Shown here: positions 8,201 through 16,563 of the stretch, one piece after another | Layout: the number at the start of each line of letters is the position of its first letter | Position numbering within the stretch: the stretch's first letter is position 1 | NCBI RefSeq assembly: GCF_008728965.1 | Contig: NZ_VSMC01000005.1 | Coordinates: forward strand, 1-64,000 | Source of the DNA: Heminiphilus faecis | GTDB taxonomy: Bacteria; Bacteroidota; Bacteroidia; Bacteroidales; Muribaculaceae | Reading direction: 5' to 3' | Length of the DNA stretch: 64,000 nt | Notes under the pieces: model-generated | Databases searched by the model: none | Told to the model about the DNA's origin: nothing | What the model saw: only the letters and a program-made list of their open reading frames with translations | Position numbers and translations under genes: made by a program

Positions 8201-8792
8201 GGTTAAGCTCGTGTGTGCTCAATCCGGTTCCTGCTGCGGGTGAATAAGGCTGAATGGTATAGCCTTTATATAGATAGCCGTTCTTATACAGCCGGCTCAA
8301 CAACCACCATACAGTCTCGATATACCGGTTGTCATATGTTATATACGGGTCATTCATGTCGACCCAATATCCCATCGAGTTGGTAAGATTTTCCCACTCT
8401 TTGGTATATTTCATCACTTCGCGGCGACAGGCGGCATTATAGTCGTCAACCGAGATTTTTTTACCGATATCCTCCTTGGTTATACCGAGAGACTTCTCGA
8501 CTCCAAGTTCTACCGGAAGTCCATGAGTATCCCATCCGGCCTTACGCTTCACATGGAAGCCTTTCATAGTCTTGTAACGGCAAAATATATCCTTTATGGT
8601 ACGAGCCATCACGTGATGAATACCCGGCATACCGTTGGCCGACGGAGGTCCTTCGTAAAACACAAACGACGGCGCACCCTCACGCACTTTCATGCTCTGC
8701 TCAAAGAGGTTCTCTGAATTCCAGCGTTCAAGGACGCTTCGATTTATCTCGGAAAGATTGAAATTGTTATATTCGTTAAATTTCTTTTTCAT
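5235..8792 (-). CDS. ileS: Isoleucyl-tRNA synthetase (long type)
   Basis: IleRS charges tRNA-Ile in the cytoplasm. At 1185 residues it is longer than the E. coli type (about 940). The HIGH-equivalent GMPGIHH is at 54-60 and KMSKR at about 733-737. The large CP1 editing domain lies between them. The C-terminus ends in ELNAVINLIS and lacks the Cys-rich zinc finger of E. coli-type IleRS. Length and tail point to the eukaryote-like IleRS2 class, which in other bacteria is tied to low mupirocin sensitivity (family knowledge, not shown here). It heads the operon ileS-dksA-like-lspA-DUF4296-unknown. Confidence 0.97.
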   Translation of the reverse strand: MKKKFNEYNNFNLSEINRSVLERWNSENLFEQSMKVREGAPSFVFYEGPPSANGMPGIHHVMARTIKDIFCRYKTMKGFHVKRKAGWDTHGLPVELGVEKSLGITKEDIGKKISVDDYNAACRREVMKYTKEWENLTNSMGYWVDMNDPYITYDNRYIETVWWLLSRLYKNGYLYKGYTIQPYSPAAGTGLSTHELNQPGCYRDVKDTTVTAMFRISEPKPEMLGWGTPCILAWTTTPWTLPSNTALCVGPKIEYVLVNTYNPYNGDKISVVLAKARVNAYFKPEGAELPMDTYKPGDKTVPYRIVAEYEASDLIGMKYDQLMPWVKPTEKLNDNSPEFVKEYAARCPEKVFAVGKDDFVELSSEAFRVIPGDYVTTEDGTGIVHIAPTFGADDARVAKAAGIPSLFMINAKGETRPMVDLTGKYYLLDDCAKPFVEHCVNVELYGRHEGDYVKNAYDPRFNVDGKYDDKAAEKSEDLNVVIAIEMKQAGEAFRIEKHVHNYPHCWRTDKPVLYYPLDSWFIRTTAAREKLMANNETIKWKPQSTGSGRFGKWLENLQDWNLSRSRYWGTPLPIWRTDDGVEEICIDSVQTLYDEIEKSVKAGVMEANPYKDKGFVPGDYSKANYEKIDLHRPYVDDIVLVSSTGKPMHRELDLIDVWFDSGAMPYAQIHYPFENKEGLDSGDLYPADFIAEGVDQTRGWFFTLHAIAGMVFDSVAYKAVISNGLVLDRFGNKMSKRLGNAVNPFEAINEFGSDPLRWYMIANSSPWDNLKYDPEGVKETARKLFATLYNTYSFFALYANVDGFDNSQPQVPVAERPEIDRWILSLLNTLVREVESALDDYEPTKAARAINEFVNDNLSNWYVRLNRKRFWGGEMDKDKLAAYQTLYTCLETVALLIAPVSPFFADRLYTDLTSVTKDSVSSVHLALFPVAGESDSDLEERMKLAQDVTSMVLALRRKVNIKVRQPLSTLMIPVLDNRQKDMIATMSDLILSEVNVKSIKFVGNDEGVLVKRVKPDFKKLGPKYGKIMKALAAKVSSMSQADILALERDGRFTFDIDGAVADVELADVEIISEDIPGWQVANEGNLTVALDVTVTDALRREGIARDIVNRIQNIRKGRNYDIVDKIVVVFAPNENTDAAIEAYGDYIAKQVLASSVSVAPIAADDKVETLDLDGIELNAVINLIS

Positions 8793-8826
8793 CTCAGTGA
8801 CTAATTTGCCTAATGTAAATTTTTTG

Positions 8827-8834
8827 CAAATTTA
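8827..8834 (-). promoter_or_regulatory. Probable -7 box for ileS
   Basis: TAAATTTG on the minus strand lies 35 bases before the ileS start codon. No good -33 TTG was seen at the 20-base spacing, so the call is moderate. Confidence 0.45.
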
Positions 8835-8893
8835 CAACAAATCAGCCAAATTAAAAACTTTTATACGTTCTTACTTATAAAAGACCGGGATGA

Positions 8894-9469
8894 TTAATGT
8901 ATGTCACGAAGAAGGCTAAAAAATTCAGCTCTCATCTCTGGAGTTGAAAAAAGCCCGTTGTATTCAATTGTGGTCGTGCTTGAATCCTGCTTCTCCACAC
9001 CACGCATCTTCATGCACAGATGCTGGGCATTGCAAGCGACAATAACCCCTTTGGTATGCAACGAGCGCGAAATACTGGCGCATATTTCGGCCGTAAGACG
9101 CTCCTGAACCTGAAGGCGGCGGGCATATACGTTTACCGCACGGGCGAGTTTTGAAAGGCCTATCATCTCTCCGTCGGGAATATAACCGACCGATACACGT
9201 CCGAAAAACGGCAGGATATGATGCTCGCAGAACGAGTAGAACTCTATATCCTTTACTATGACCATCTGAGAGCCGGCATACTCAAATATCGCCGATTTCA
9301 TTATATCATCGGCATTTTCGCGGTAACCCTGAGTTGCATAATACAAAGCCTTGGCCGCCCTCACAGGCGTCTTTTCAAGGCCATGTCGCGACGGGTCGTC
9401 GCCGAGAAGCCTTATTATGCCTTCATAATGCTCCGCTATCCGCGCTATTACCTGATCCTTATCCATCAC
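8894..9469 (-). CDS. folE: GTP cyclohydrolase I
   Basis: FolE converts GTP to 7,8-dihydroneopterin triphosphate, the first step to folate. The 191 residues cover the whole family. Zinc ligands Cys81 and His84 are in SFCEHHILPF, and the third, Cys152, in AQHLCMKMRGV. Other family blocks are YIPDGEMIGLSKLAR (97-111) and QERLTAEI (122-129). It starts 10 bases after the SPOR gene and is probably cotranscribed. With folD at 1832 it gives the window two folate genes in different operons. Confidence 0.97.
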   Translation of the reverse strand: MMDKDQVIARIAEHYEGIIRLLGDDPSRHGLEKTPVRAAKALYYATQGYRENADDIMKSAIFEYAGSQMVIVKDIEFYSFCEHHILPFFGRVSVGYIPDGEMIGLSKLARAVNVYARRLQVQERLTAEICASISRSLHTKGVIVACNAQHLCMKMRGVEKQDSSTTTIEYNGLFSTPEMRAEFFSLLRDIH

Positions 9470-9479
9470 TTGAAAAAAA

Positions 9480-9965
9480 TCAGTCGTCCGCCACTATTAT
9501 ACGATCGCGCACGACCCTTATCTCTCTGCTATAACGGGGAAAAGCCTCCTTAAGCTCATGAGCGGCAGCATTTGCGTCGTCCTGAGTACGGAAATTTCCC
9601 ACACGCAGTCTCCAATATGGAGAACTATACACTACGTAAGTCGGATATTGAGGAAACCGTGCGGCCACATTGCGTGCCCGGGTACGGGCTTCAGCCTTTG
9701 CAGTACGGGCATTGTTGTCGGAAAACACCTGAATACGATAACCGCCCGTCTTGCCTGACGCGGGGCGCGCTTCCACAGTCGCGTGCGGGGCCTCGTATAT
9801 CAGCCTATGCTCCAATGCCTCTGGCATGATGACTGTTATGGCACTATCGGCCTCGATATGCTCCACAATCGACGCCCTCCGCGATAGAGAATCGACAGTC
9901 TCGGCGCTTGCTGACATGTGCCACATACCGAGAAGCAACATTATCAAAATCCTTGTTATCTTCAC
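9480..9965 (-). CDS. SPOR-domain periplasmic protein
   Basis: The 161-residue product has a signal peptide (MKITRILIMLLLGMWHMSASA) and a C-terminal SPOR domain (about 92-158) with the typical YRIQVF start and the WRLRVGNF core. SPOR domains bind peptidoglycan stripped of stem peptides, often at division sites. The linker (about 30-85) carries no motif. It has its own promoter (9990-10020), separated from tpiA by a terminator, and is followed at 10 bases by folE. The domain call is secure; the exact role is not known. Confidence 0.88.
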   Translation of the reverse strand: MKITRILIMLLLGMWHMSASAETVDSLSRRASIVEHIEADSAITVIMPEALEHRLIYEAPHATVEARPASGKTGGYRIQVFSDNNARTAKAEARTRARNVAARFPQYPTYVVYSSPYWRLRVGNFRTQDDANAAAHELKEAFPRYSREIRVVRDRIIVADD

Positions 9966-9989
9966 TTATGTATCGGATTGAATTTCGTG

Positions 9990-10020
9990 CAAAGTTAGTT
10001 AAAATATAATATACTTGCAA
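9990..10020 (-). promoter_or_regulatory. Promoter of the SPOR-folE operon
   Basis: On the minus strand TTG (10018-10020) is followed after exactly 20 bases by TAACTTTG (9990-9997). The start codon at 9965 is 25 bases further on. Confidence 0.72.
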
Positions 10021-10023
10021 TAT

Positions 10024-10065
10024 AAAAAAGACGGATGCCTGCCGGAATATACCGGAGCATCCGTC
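10024..10065 (-). terminator. Terminator of tpiA
   Basis: GACGGATGC (10030-10038) pairs with GCATCCGTC (10057-10065), with an inner CCGG/CCGG stem. In the minus direction the hairpin runs into six T's (10024-10029). It lies 35 bases after the tpiA stop. Confidence 0.82.
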
Positions 10066-10099
10066 GTTCAATGATTTATTTCTATATCGGAAATCCGAA

Positions 10100-10855
10100 T
10101 CAGAATGCATTTACAATGCCCATGAACGATGCTGCATCAAGAGCGGCACCGCCGATAAGTCCGCCGTCAACGTCGGGCTTTGCAAACAGCTGGGGAGCAT
10201 TAGAGGGCTTACAGCTTCCGCCATAAAGGATGGAGGTATCCTCAGCCACTTCCTTGCCGTAACGCTCGGCTATGACACCGCGGATAAACGCATGCATGTC
10301 CTCAGCCTGATCATCGGTAGCGGTCTTGCCTGTGCCGATGGCCCATACCGGTTCGTAAGCGAGTATAATCTTTCCGAAATCCTCAGCCGACAAATGGAAA
10401 AGAGCATCCTCGATCTGCTTCTTAACTACCTCGTTGTAGGTGCCGTTCTCGCGTTCTGCAAGCACTTCTCCGATACAGAAGATAGGAGTCAGATTGTTTT
10501 CAAGGGCGAGAGCCACTTTTTCCTTAAGAGTCTCAGAAGTCTCACCATAGTACTGACGACGCTCCGAGTGTCCGAGTATCACATAAGTGGCACCGGTAGA
10601 AGCTACCATTGAAGCCGATACCTCGCCGGTATAAGCGCCTGACTTGTGGTCAGCGCAGTTTTCAGCACCAAGACCAAGCTTGCTCTTGTCAATCACTTCA
10701 TTTACAGTTGCGAGATGAGTAAAGGGAACGGCAATAACCACATCACACTTGGGAGTTGCATCCTTCAAAGCCTTGTTCACTTCACATGCAAGAGCCACAC
10801 CTTCCTGAAGATTGGTGTTCATCTTCCAGTTTCCTGCTACAATTTTCTTTCTCAT
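10100..10855 (-). CDS. tpiA: Triosephosphate isomerase
   Basis: TpiA interconverts dihydroxyacetone phosphate and glyceraldehyde 3-phosphate in glycolysis. I chose the ATG at 10855 rather than the longer frame to 10906, because it gives the standard opening [13 protein letters not shown] and the usual length of 251 residues. The catalytic residues are all present: Lys10 in GNWKMN, His95 in GHSERR and Glu167 in [11 protein letters not shown]. The phosphate-binding YGGSC lies near the C-terminus. A TAATTTTG box at 10904-10911 may give it an extra promoter, though the gene also follows the DoxX gene closely. Confidence 0.97.
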   Translation of the reverse strand: MRKKIVAGNWKMNTNLQEGVALACEVNKALKDATPKCDVVIAVPFTHLATVNEVIDKSKLGLGAENCADHKSGAYTGEVSASMVASTGATYVILGHSERRQYYGETSETLKEKVALALENNLTPIFCIGEVLAERENGTYNEVVKKQIEDALFHLSAEDFGKIILAYEPVWAIGTGKTATDDQAEDMHAFIRGVIAERYGKEVAEDTSILYGGSCKPSNAPQLFAKPDVDGGLIGGAALDAASFMGIVNAF

Positions 10856-10912
10856 TCTTAATATATATATTAATTGATATATTTGGTATTGCTTTATTAT
10901 CTGCAAAATTAA

Positions 10913-12166
10913 TTATTTTTTCCGATTTCTACGCGAGAAATGCAATTTTACTGCCCTTCCGCTTCTATCGATACCCCACAGCACCGCTTCAACACCCAAG
11001 AACAGAACGGTAAGCAGCCAGAACAAGAAAGTTCCGGAATATGTCAACAGATCAAGGGCATTATCGTCAGCCGATGCAAACCAGTCGCTGTCAATCGATG
11101 ACAAAGAGCGCTTCCATACTATATGGCCGTCTTTAAGATACACCACCGACACATTACCTCGGGCCAGCTCTTTAAGCGAAGTATCTTCAGCCGTATAGAT
11201 GTCATATGACGCCAATGAGAAATCTCGCCAGAACTCCACTCCTTTGCTGTCGGCTCCAAGAATGGCTATCATCTCTCCCCCGAGCGACCTCACATAGCGG
11301 TTCATGTCATTTATAAGATATGTCGATGAAGCATCCAGATTTTTCATCTCCGGAATCAGCACCAGAACCTGTATGCCTTCTCTGGCAATAACCTCTTCGG
11401 TTACATCCTCATCACCGTCAAACACAGCCAACGTCCGCTCCTCCTGAACGTTCACCCGCTCCGGCTCAACCCGGTCGACAAAAGTCCATGTACTGTCGGG
11501 CAATTCATTCTCGCCGAACTCCCTGCTCTCACCGTTTTTTTCATATATAAACCGCCATGCGCCTTCATAATCATCGTCACGGTCATATAACAATGCAGTA
11601 CCCTCCTTGTAAGGACGGAAATCGACAAGAGGCTGCACATTATATCCGAAAAGACCGATTATAACGATGTACACGACCGCCACAAAACCGACGAGCCACT
11701 GCGAATATGCAGAGAATAATCCACGCACCTCTCGATTATGAAACAGAAGATAGGCCAACATCACCGATATGACTACATTCTTAATAAATGTGGCCGTATT
11801 GGATATAAGCAGAAAATCGCCGAAGCATCCGCAATCGCTTACAGGATTGGCAATGGCTATATAGAGCGTAAGCGGCAACATGCCCAGCATAGTCAAAGAC
11901 ATCAGCCATACACATGTTCGCTTATAACATCCGGTTATCAGAAACCATCCGGTAAGAAATTCAAGAGCCGAAAGCCCCATAGCCACCACAAGGACCAGAG
12001 AACGGGGCTGCGGCCATGACCATACATTGAGGTATTGCTCTATCTTGTAGACAAAACCCCATACGTCAATCATTTTTGTCGTTCCCGACACAATGAACAC
12101 CGCACCGACCAGTATGCGGAAAGCCCATACGATAGCCTTGTTGTGACGGCTTAAAAACTCACTCAT
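10913..12166 (-). CDS. BT_3928-type DoxX membrane protein with extracytoplasmic thioredoxin-like part
   Basis: This 417-residue protein begins with a DoxX/MauE-like four-helix membrane domain (about 15-180) that carries the conserved SDCGCFGD motif. A soluble segment (about 190-370) follows. It reads like a thioredoxin or peroxiredoxin fold (VLVLIPEM, then GAD, then VSVVYLKDGHIVWK) but has no CxxC. A last membrane helix lies at about 383-403. I recognise it as the NCBI 'BT_3928 family'. The start overlaps the DUF1599 stop by 8 bases. A link to redox or cytochrome biogenesis is suggested by the MauE-like CGC motif but is inference. Confidence 0.8.
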   Translation of the reverse strand: MSEFLSRHNKAIVWAFRILVGAVFIVSGTTKMIDVWGFVYKIEQYLNVWSWPQPRSLVLVVAMGLSALEFLTGWFLITGCYKRTCVWLMSLTMLGMLPLTLYIAIANPVSDCGCFGDFLLISNTATFIKNVVISVMLAYLLFHNREVRGLFSAYSQWLVGFVAVVYIVIIGLFGYNVQPLVDFRPYKEGTALLYDRDDDYEGAWRFIYEKNGESREFGENELPDSTWTFVDRVEPERVNVQEERTLAVFDGDEDVTEEVIAREGIQVLVLIPEMKNLDASSTYLINDMNRYVRSLGGEMIAILGADSKGVEFWRDFSLASYDIYTAEDTSLKELARGNVSVVYLKDGHIVWKRSLSSIDSDWFASADDNALDLLTYSGTFLFWLLTVLFLGVEAVLWGIDRSGRAVKLHFSRRNRKK

Positions 12167-12704
12167 TTCCTTCAGTCAGCTTTATTATGGCGAAAACGGA
12201 GTAATTTATCATGTCCTGATAATTGGCGTCTATGCCTTCAGACACGAGTGTCACTCCGGCATTGTCCTCAATCTGCTTGGTCCGCATAAGTTTCTGAAGT
12301 ATGATGTCGGTATACGAATGTATCCTCATGCCGCGCCAAGCCTCATCATAGTCATGATTTTTCTTAATCATAAGCTCGCGTGTAAAGGCTACGTAGCGGT
12401 CATAAAGCTGTATGGCTTTATCCATATCAAGGTCCTCCTTGTCGCAGAATCCGAGTTCAAGCTGAATAAGTCCTATGACACCATAATTGACAATAGCCAT
12501 AAACTCCGGAAGTATGCCCTCGCCTACCTTTGACACTTTTTTAGTCTCCAGCGACCTTATGCGTGTGGCTTTTATAAATATCTGGTCAGTGACCGACTCC
12601 GGACGCATTATTCGCCACGAAGCACCGTAATCCTTCAACTTCTTAACAAACACGTCACGACACTTTTCAAGCGCGCGATCAAACTGAGCTATTGTATCGG
12701 CCAT
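12159..12704 (-). CDS. DUF1599 protein
   Basis: The 181-residue protein matches DUF1599, visible as two related halves: KKLKDYGASWRIMRPESVTD with its following helix (22-41), and KKNHDYDEAWRGMRIHSYTD (about 113-132). The repeat of DY-x-x-(S/A)WR-x-MR suggests an internal duplication. No catalytic motif or signal peptide was seen. The family is typical of Bacteroidetes and usually sits ahead of the BT_3928 gene and tpiA, as here. A minus-strand TATCTTTG (12727-12734) probably belongs to its promoter. The function is unknown. Confidence 0.82.
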   Translation of the reverse strand: MADTIAQFDRALEKCRDVFVKKLKDYGASWRIMRPESVTDQIFIKATRIRSLETKKVSKVGEGILPEFMAIVNYGVIGLIQLELGFCDKEDLDMDKAIQLYDRYVAFTRELMIKKNHDYDEAWRGMRIHSYTDIILQKLMRTKQIEDNAGVTLVSEGIDANYQDMINYSVFAIIKLTEGNE

Positions 12705-12870
12705 AAAAATATTGCTTTTATCATTGCAAAGATAGCATTATTACACGATATCCCGAAAACAAGAGTATGTTTAAAATATATCTCGGACTCAACAATAATA
12801 CGAAATACGCATTTATTTTATATAATTACGAGAAAATATTACTATCTTTACGTAACCAAACAAGACTTAG

Positions 12871-13485
12871 ATGAATATCACTTCTGCAAAATTCGAGATA
12901 AGCAATTCAAATGTGGCAAAATGCCCTGACACCGCACGCCACGAGTATGCCTTCATAGGACGCTCCAATGTCGGCAAGTCATCGCTTATAAACATGCTTA
13001 CCGGCCGTAAGGGGCTGGCCATGACCTCATCCACGCCCGGAAAGACCACGCTTATCAACCACTTTCTGATAAACGACGAGTGGTATATCGTGGACCTACC
13101 CGGCTATGGATATGCCCAGCGCGGCAAGAAAATGCAGACCGAAATAAAACGTATCATCGAAGACTATATACTCGAACGACGTCAGATGACCAATCTGTTT
13201 GTGCTCGTCGACTCCCGCCATAATCCACAGAAAATAGACTTGGAATTCATGGAATGGCTCGGAGAAAACGGAGTGCCGTTCGCGATAGTATTTACCAAAC
13301 TTGACAAACTGTCGTCGGCCGCAGGCAAAATACAGACCGGCAAATACCTCGACCGCCTGCGTGAACAATGGGAAGAGCTGCCGCCGGTATTCTACACTTC
13401 AAGCAGCAACGGCCGTGGGAGAAAAGAACTTCTTGATTATATAGAAGAGCTGAACCGGCTACCTTTGGCATCGCCCGACGAATAA
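12871..13485 (+). CDS. engB: Ribosome biogenesis GTPase YsxC/EngB
   Basis: EngB is an essential GTPase in 50S subunit assembly. The 204 residues carry the G motifs in order: GRSNVGKSS (G1, 30-38), STP (G2, 54-56), DLPGYGYA (G3, 75-82) and TKLDK (G4, 142-146). The N-terminus ([14 protein letters not shown]) is the usual opening strand. It is followed by relA after 45 bases and is likely transcribed with it. A TATCTTTA lies 30 bases upstream, one base off the -7 consensus. Confidence 0.96.
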   Translation: MNITSAKFEISNSNVAKCPDTARHEYAFIGRSNVGKSSLINMLTGRKGLAMTSSTPGKTTLINHFLINDEWYIVDLPGYGYAQRGKKMQTEIKRIIEDYILERRQMTNLFVLVDSRHNPQKIDLEFMEWLGENGVPFAIVFTKLDKLSSAAGKIQTGKYLDRLREQWEELPPVFYTSSSNGRGRKELLDYIEELNRLPLASPDE

Positions 13486-13530
13486 CCGTAAACTCCGATA
13501 ACACGTTCCATTTTAAAAGACTTTTTAATT

Positions 13531-15729
13531 ATGGAAGAAAAATATCTTACTCCTGAAGAAAAAAAATACATGCTTGCTGCATTTCGCAAGTTGCTCGTAC
13601 ACACACATGATGTAACCGAGCACGGCGACATTGCAAAAGTAAGACACATAATAAACGAAGGCATACACCAGAACCATTATCGCCGCGACCGTTACGGCAT
13701 AAATCCGACGGTACACAACCTGTCGACCGCGCTTGCACTATGTGAGATGATAAGCCCCGACAGAAACATGATAATAGCCATTCTGCTTTTCAATCTGTGC
13801 AAAACGGAGTTTATACCGGAAGAAGAACTCGTAAAAGAATGGGGTGACGACATAGCCAAACTCATACGCGGACTTTTAAAAGTGTCGACCCTTTACAGCC
13901 GGCAAGCAGCGGTTGAAAGTGACAACTTCCGCAAACTTCTGCTGACATTTGCCGATGACATACGCGTCATCATAATCATGATCATAGACCGCCTTGTGCT
14001 CATGAGGGCCATCAACCATCACCCCAACGAAAAGATGGTGCACGATGTAGCTTATGAGGCAAACTATCTGTATGCCCCACTCGCCCATCGTCTCGGCCTG
14101 TATGCCATAAAGTCGGAGCTTGAGGATATGTCGCTCAAATACACCAACAGAGATACGTACACCGAAATAGCCCGTAAACTCAACGAGACAAAGACAAGCC
14201 GCGACGCCTACATAGCCGAGTTCATACGCCCGATAAAAGAAAAATTGGGCATGACCAACCTGAAGTATGAGGTGAAAGGCCGCACAAAATCCATATACTC
14301 GATATGGAACAAGCTGCGCAAGCAGAAAAACGACATTGAGCATATATATGACCTTTTTGCCATAAGGATTATAATCGACAGCGAACCTACAAACGAGAAA
14401 AGCGACTGCTGGCTCGCATACTCCATAATAACCGACCTGTACCGCCCAAATCCTTCGCGTCTGAAAGACTGGCTCAGCATACCTAAAAGCAACGGGTATG
14501 AATCGCTGCATATAACCGTATACGGGCCTGACCAACGCTGGGTGGAGGTACAGATACGCACCAAACGCATGGACCTTATAGCTGAAAAAGGCCTTGCCGC
14601 ACACTGGCGTTACAAAGGCATAAAGAGCGAAGGCAATCTCGACGTGTGGATGAACAACGTGCGCGACATACTCGAAACCGCCGAAACCGGGCCGATGGAG
14701 CTGATGAAAAACATGAAGATGGACATTTACGACAAGGAGGTGTTTGTCTTTACACCGAAAGGCGACCTGTACAAATTGCCTTACGGCGCATCGGTTCTTG
14801 ACTTCGCGTTTAACATACACTCCAATCTGGGAATAAAGTGCACCGGAGCAAAGGTAAATGAAAAGAACGAAAGGCTTAACTACAAGCTTAAAAGCGGCGA
14901 CACAGTCGAGATACTGACATCCAGCACTCAGGTACCCAAACTCGACTGGCTTAACTTTGTAGTTACATCAAAAGCCAGAAATAAAATACGCCAGACCGTT
15001 CACGAGATGAACAACCGCTCGGCCACTCTCGGCAAAGAGCTGGTAGAGCGCCGCTTCAAAAACCGCAAGATTGAGCTTCAGGAGCCCACAATAATGAAGG
15101 TCATCAAAAAGATGGGCTACAAGACTGTCACCGACTTCTATTATGCCGTCGGCGACGAACGCCTTGACATAAACGACATAATAGCCGAATATGAGGCCGT
15201 GGAGCGAAAAGCAGCTGAAAGCGCCGAGATAAGATCGGCTGAAGAATTCCAGCTTGTAAAGGAAGAGGATGACAATACCGATGACGTACTCGTAATCGGC
15301 GATAACATAAAGGGCATCAACTATCGCCTTGCCAAGTGCTGCAATCCAATATTCGGCGACGATGTATTCGGGTTCATCTCTGCGGAAGGAGTCATAAAAG
15401 TACACCGCAGCGACTGCCCCAATGCCGCAAACATAAAGGAGAAGTATCCTTATCGTGTCATTACCACCCGATGGTCGGGCAAACTTGGACAACAGTTCGG
15501 AGCCACACTGCGTATCATCGGCCATGATGACATAGGTATCGTGACCAACATCACGTCAATAATAAACAAAGAAAAAGATGTGACACTCCGCAGCATATCG
15601 ATAAACTCTGACGACAATATATTTCAGGGCTTCCTGATTGTGGGTGTAAATGACACCACGACCCTTAACAACCTTATAAAGAAATTAAAAACAGTAAAAG
15701 GAGTAAAAGATGTACAACGCAGTAAGTAA
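13531..15729 (+). CDS. relA: RelA-type (p)ppGpp synthetase with degenerate hydrolase domain
   Basis: The 732-residue protein has the RSH order: HD region (about 35-190), synthetase (about 240-360), TGS (about 400-460), zinc-finger-like region (CCNPIFGDD, about 605) and ACT (about 660-732). The synthetase looks intact, with KGRTKSIYSIW (249-259), IPKSNGYESLHI (317-328) and catalytic Glu339 in VEVQIRT. The metal-binding HD pair is replaced by LLFNLC (85-90), and the nearby DRLHNMR-type motif reads DRLVLMR (153-159). It should therefore make but not hydrolyse ppGpp. The RLKD motif (310-313) is the RxKD form usual in bifunctional Rel enzymes. Confidence 0.93.
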   Translation: MEEKYLTPEEKKYMLAAFRKLLVHTHDVTEHGDIAKVRHIINEGIHQNHYRRDRYGINPTVHNLSTALALCEMISPDRNMIIAILLFNLCKTEFIPEEELVKEWGDDIAKLIRGLLKVSTLYSRQAAVESDNFRKLLLTFADDIRVIIIMIIDRLVLMRAINHHPNEKMVHDVAYEANYLYAPLAHRLGLYAIKSELEDMSLKYTNRDTYTEIARKLNETKTSRDAYIAEFIRPIKEKLGMTNLKYEVKGRTKSIYSIWNKLRKQKNDIEHIYDLFAIRIIIDSEPTNEKSDCWLAYSIITDLYRPNPSRLKDWLSIPKSNGYESLHITVYGPDQRWVEVQIRTKRMDLIAEKGLAAHWRYKGIKSEGNLDVWMNNVRDILETAETGPMELMKNMKMDIYDKEVFVFTPKGDLYKLPYGASVLDFAFNIHSNLGIKCTGAKVNEKNERLNYKLKSGDTVEILTSSTQVPKLDWLNFVVTSKARNKIRQTVHEMNNRSATLGKELVERRFKNRKIELQEPTIMKVIKKMGYKTVTDFYYAVGDERLDINDIIAEYEAVERKAAESAEIRSAEEFQLVKEEDDNTDDVLVIGDNIKGINYRLAKCCNPIFGDDVFGFISAEGVIKVHRSDCPNAANIKEKYPYRVITTRWSGKLGQQFGATLRIIGHDDIGIVTNITSIINKEKDVTLRSISINSDDNIFQGFLIVGVNDTTTLNNLIKKLKTVKGVKDVQRSK

Positions 15730-16558
15730 ACTACATCCGCTACTGATAGCAACGGCTCTGCTGCTTGCATCATGCGGAAGCAAAAATGACGAGTCAGCAC
15801 AGGCCGGCAAGCTGGTGGCCGAAGCGGATTCTGCCCTTAAAGCCGGCGACTATGCCACAGCTCTTGAACGGCTCGACACTCTTAAGGTCAAATATCCGGC
15901 GCAAATCGAAGCCCAGCGTGAAGGCATGCACCTCAGACCACAGGTCATCGAGGGACAGACGATAAAAGAACTTGAGTCCACCGACAGCCTTCAGTCATGG
16001 TACAGCCATCTTCAGGACTCGCTTATGCAATACTTCACACTTGTAGACAACCCGCAGCTCGTAGAGGGATATTATGTTATAAAGGAGTATGCCAAGTCCA
16101 CACTGTTCAATCGCACCGGAGTCGAATCACGAGTATCGCCCGACGGGCAGTTTTACATGATAAGTTCGCTTGCATCAAACCCCGTAAAGCATACATCCAT
16201 ATCGCTCACCGACGGAAACGGCAAAGTCACAACAGCGACAGTGGACTATGACGGAGAGCGAAATTACCGTTCAGGAGGTACGGAGATGATAACCTTCACC
16301 GGAGCCGAATGCGATACGCTCGGACATTTCCTGACCGATAATAAGGCAAAAAACATCAAACTTATATTTAACGGCAAAAAATCGCATACGACAACACTGT
16401 CAGCTAACGACCGCCTTGCAATGCAACGCGCCTACGGTCTGTCACAAGCCATGACAGGTAAACGCCGCATGGCCGCCAAACGCGATTTTCTCGACAAGCA
16501 ATTGCTTCTTGCCCGTGACCAAGCAGCACGTACTTCCCATACAGAAGACGACAAATAA
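15710..16558 (+). CDS. Lipoprotein of unknown function
   Basis: The 282-residue product has a lipoprotein signal ending LLLASC, with the lipidated Cys at residue 22. A TPR-like helical stretch follows (AEADSALKAGDYATALERLD, about 38-57), then a mixed domain with no motif I recognise. The gene starts 20 bases inside the 3' end of relA in another frame, so translation is probably coupled. It ends 5 bases before the convergent alpha/beta hydrolase gene. A role with relA is not implied by the sequence itself. Confidence 0.78.
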   Translation: MYNAVSKLHPLLIATALLLASCGSKNDESAQAGKLVAEADSALKAGDYATALERLDTLKVKYPAQIEAQREGMHLRPQVIEGQTIKELESTDSLQSWYSHLQDSLMQYFTLVDNPQLVEGYYVIKEYAKSTLFNRTGVESRVSPDGQFYMISSLASNPVKHTSISLTDGNGKVTTATVDYDGERNYRSGGTEMITFTGAECDTLGHFLTDNKAKNIKLIFNGKKSHTTTLSANDRLAMQRAYGLSQAMTGKRRMAAKRDFLDKQLLLARDQAARTSHTEDDK

Positions 16559-16563
16559 TCTGC

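Noticed and set aside
10856-10906. Longer N-terminus for triosephosphate isomerase
   Set aside because: The added residues would place sequence before [13 protein letters not shown], the normal start of the enzyme, and would cover the promoter box at 10904-10911.
13876-14820. A 314-codon minus-strand open frame inside relA
   Set aside because: It is antisense to conserved RSH domains and its Phe/Tyr/Val-rich product matches nothing recognisable.
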